Shown here piece by piece: positions 63,915-64,000 of a stretch of DNA of 64,000 nt. The position numbers and the translations under genes were made by a program. Position 1 is the stretch's first letter. Every line of letters begins with the position of its first letter. The DNA is from Subtercola sp. Z020 (GTDB taxonomy: Bacteria > Actinomycetota > Actinomycetes > Actinomycetales > Microbacteriaceae). The notes under the pieces are model-generated. The model made no database searches and had not been told where the DNA came from. It saw only the letters and a list, made by a program, of their open reading frames with translations. Location of the stretch: assembly GCF_002931235.1 (NCBI RefSeq), contig NZ_PSTT01000067.1, positions 1-64,000 of the forward strand, in the 5' to 3' direction.

Positions 63915-64000
63915 CCCGCCTGACCCGGCCTGCCCCGCCCGACCCGGCCGACCACCTGTCCCCCGGCTGGCGCGCGCGCCGCGCCGCAATCGAGTGGGCA

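Overview
The window is high-GC actinobacterial DNA, most likely from a member of the Microbacteriaceae; the genus cannot be fixed from sequence alone. Pointers are a mycothiol conjugate amidase (mca), small actinobacterial families (DUF2510, DUF4245, DUF4307 and DUF6264 types), frequent GTG/TTG starts, and strong third-position GC bias, which produces many long antisense shadow frames. No rRNA, tRNA or CRISPR array was recognised.

Left flank (1-20160) is ordinary chromosome: typA/bipA; an oligopeptide ABC transporter operon (lipoprotein, two permeases, fused double ATPase); a CPBP-type membrane protein; a secreted pentapeptide-repeat protein; the glycine cleavage operon gcvT-gcvH-gcvP behind a tandem glycine riboswitch; a CopC-like protein; a Lon-substrate-binding-domain protein; an ABC-F ATPase; and several small uncharacterised proteins.

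Middle (about 20170-38220) is an integrated mobile element of roughly 18 kb lying between an uncharacterised membrane-protein gene and ychF. It carries a tyrosine integrase at its left edge, a DUF3800 protein, a serine recombinase in an overlapping cluster of small genes, a convergent restriction-modification pair resembling ScaI/M.ScaI, a D5/P4-type helicase-primase, an iteron-rich origin candidate, a replication-relaxation-like protein behind a second iteron set, and one FtsK/TraB-type translocase. There is no recognisable relaxase or type IV secretion gene set. This gene set fits an actinomycete integrative and conjugative element (AICE), in which a single FtsK-like pump moves double-stranded DNA. 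At least five of its minus-strand units share a layout of upstream terminator-like hairpin, conserved CGCTTTGATATGA-like motif and purine-rich ribosome binding site.

Right flank (38267-64000) returns to chromosome: ychF, methylmalonate-semialdehyde dehydrogenase, rmuC, glpX and fba (gluconeogenesis/glycolysis), an ABC-2 exporter pair, ispH divergent from xseA-xseB, a DUF4245 protein, a beta-carbonic anhydrase, fumC, an alditol-oxidase-like flavoenzyme, a large exported Pro/Ala/Ser/Thr-rich protein, a prepilin peptidase, phoH, uppS, a hemolysin III family protein, mca, a DUF4307 protein and greA. Coordinates were read by eye; all family names rest on motif recognition, not on a database search.
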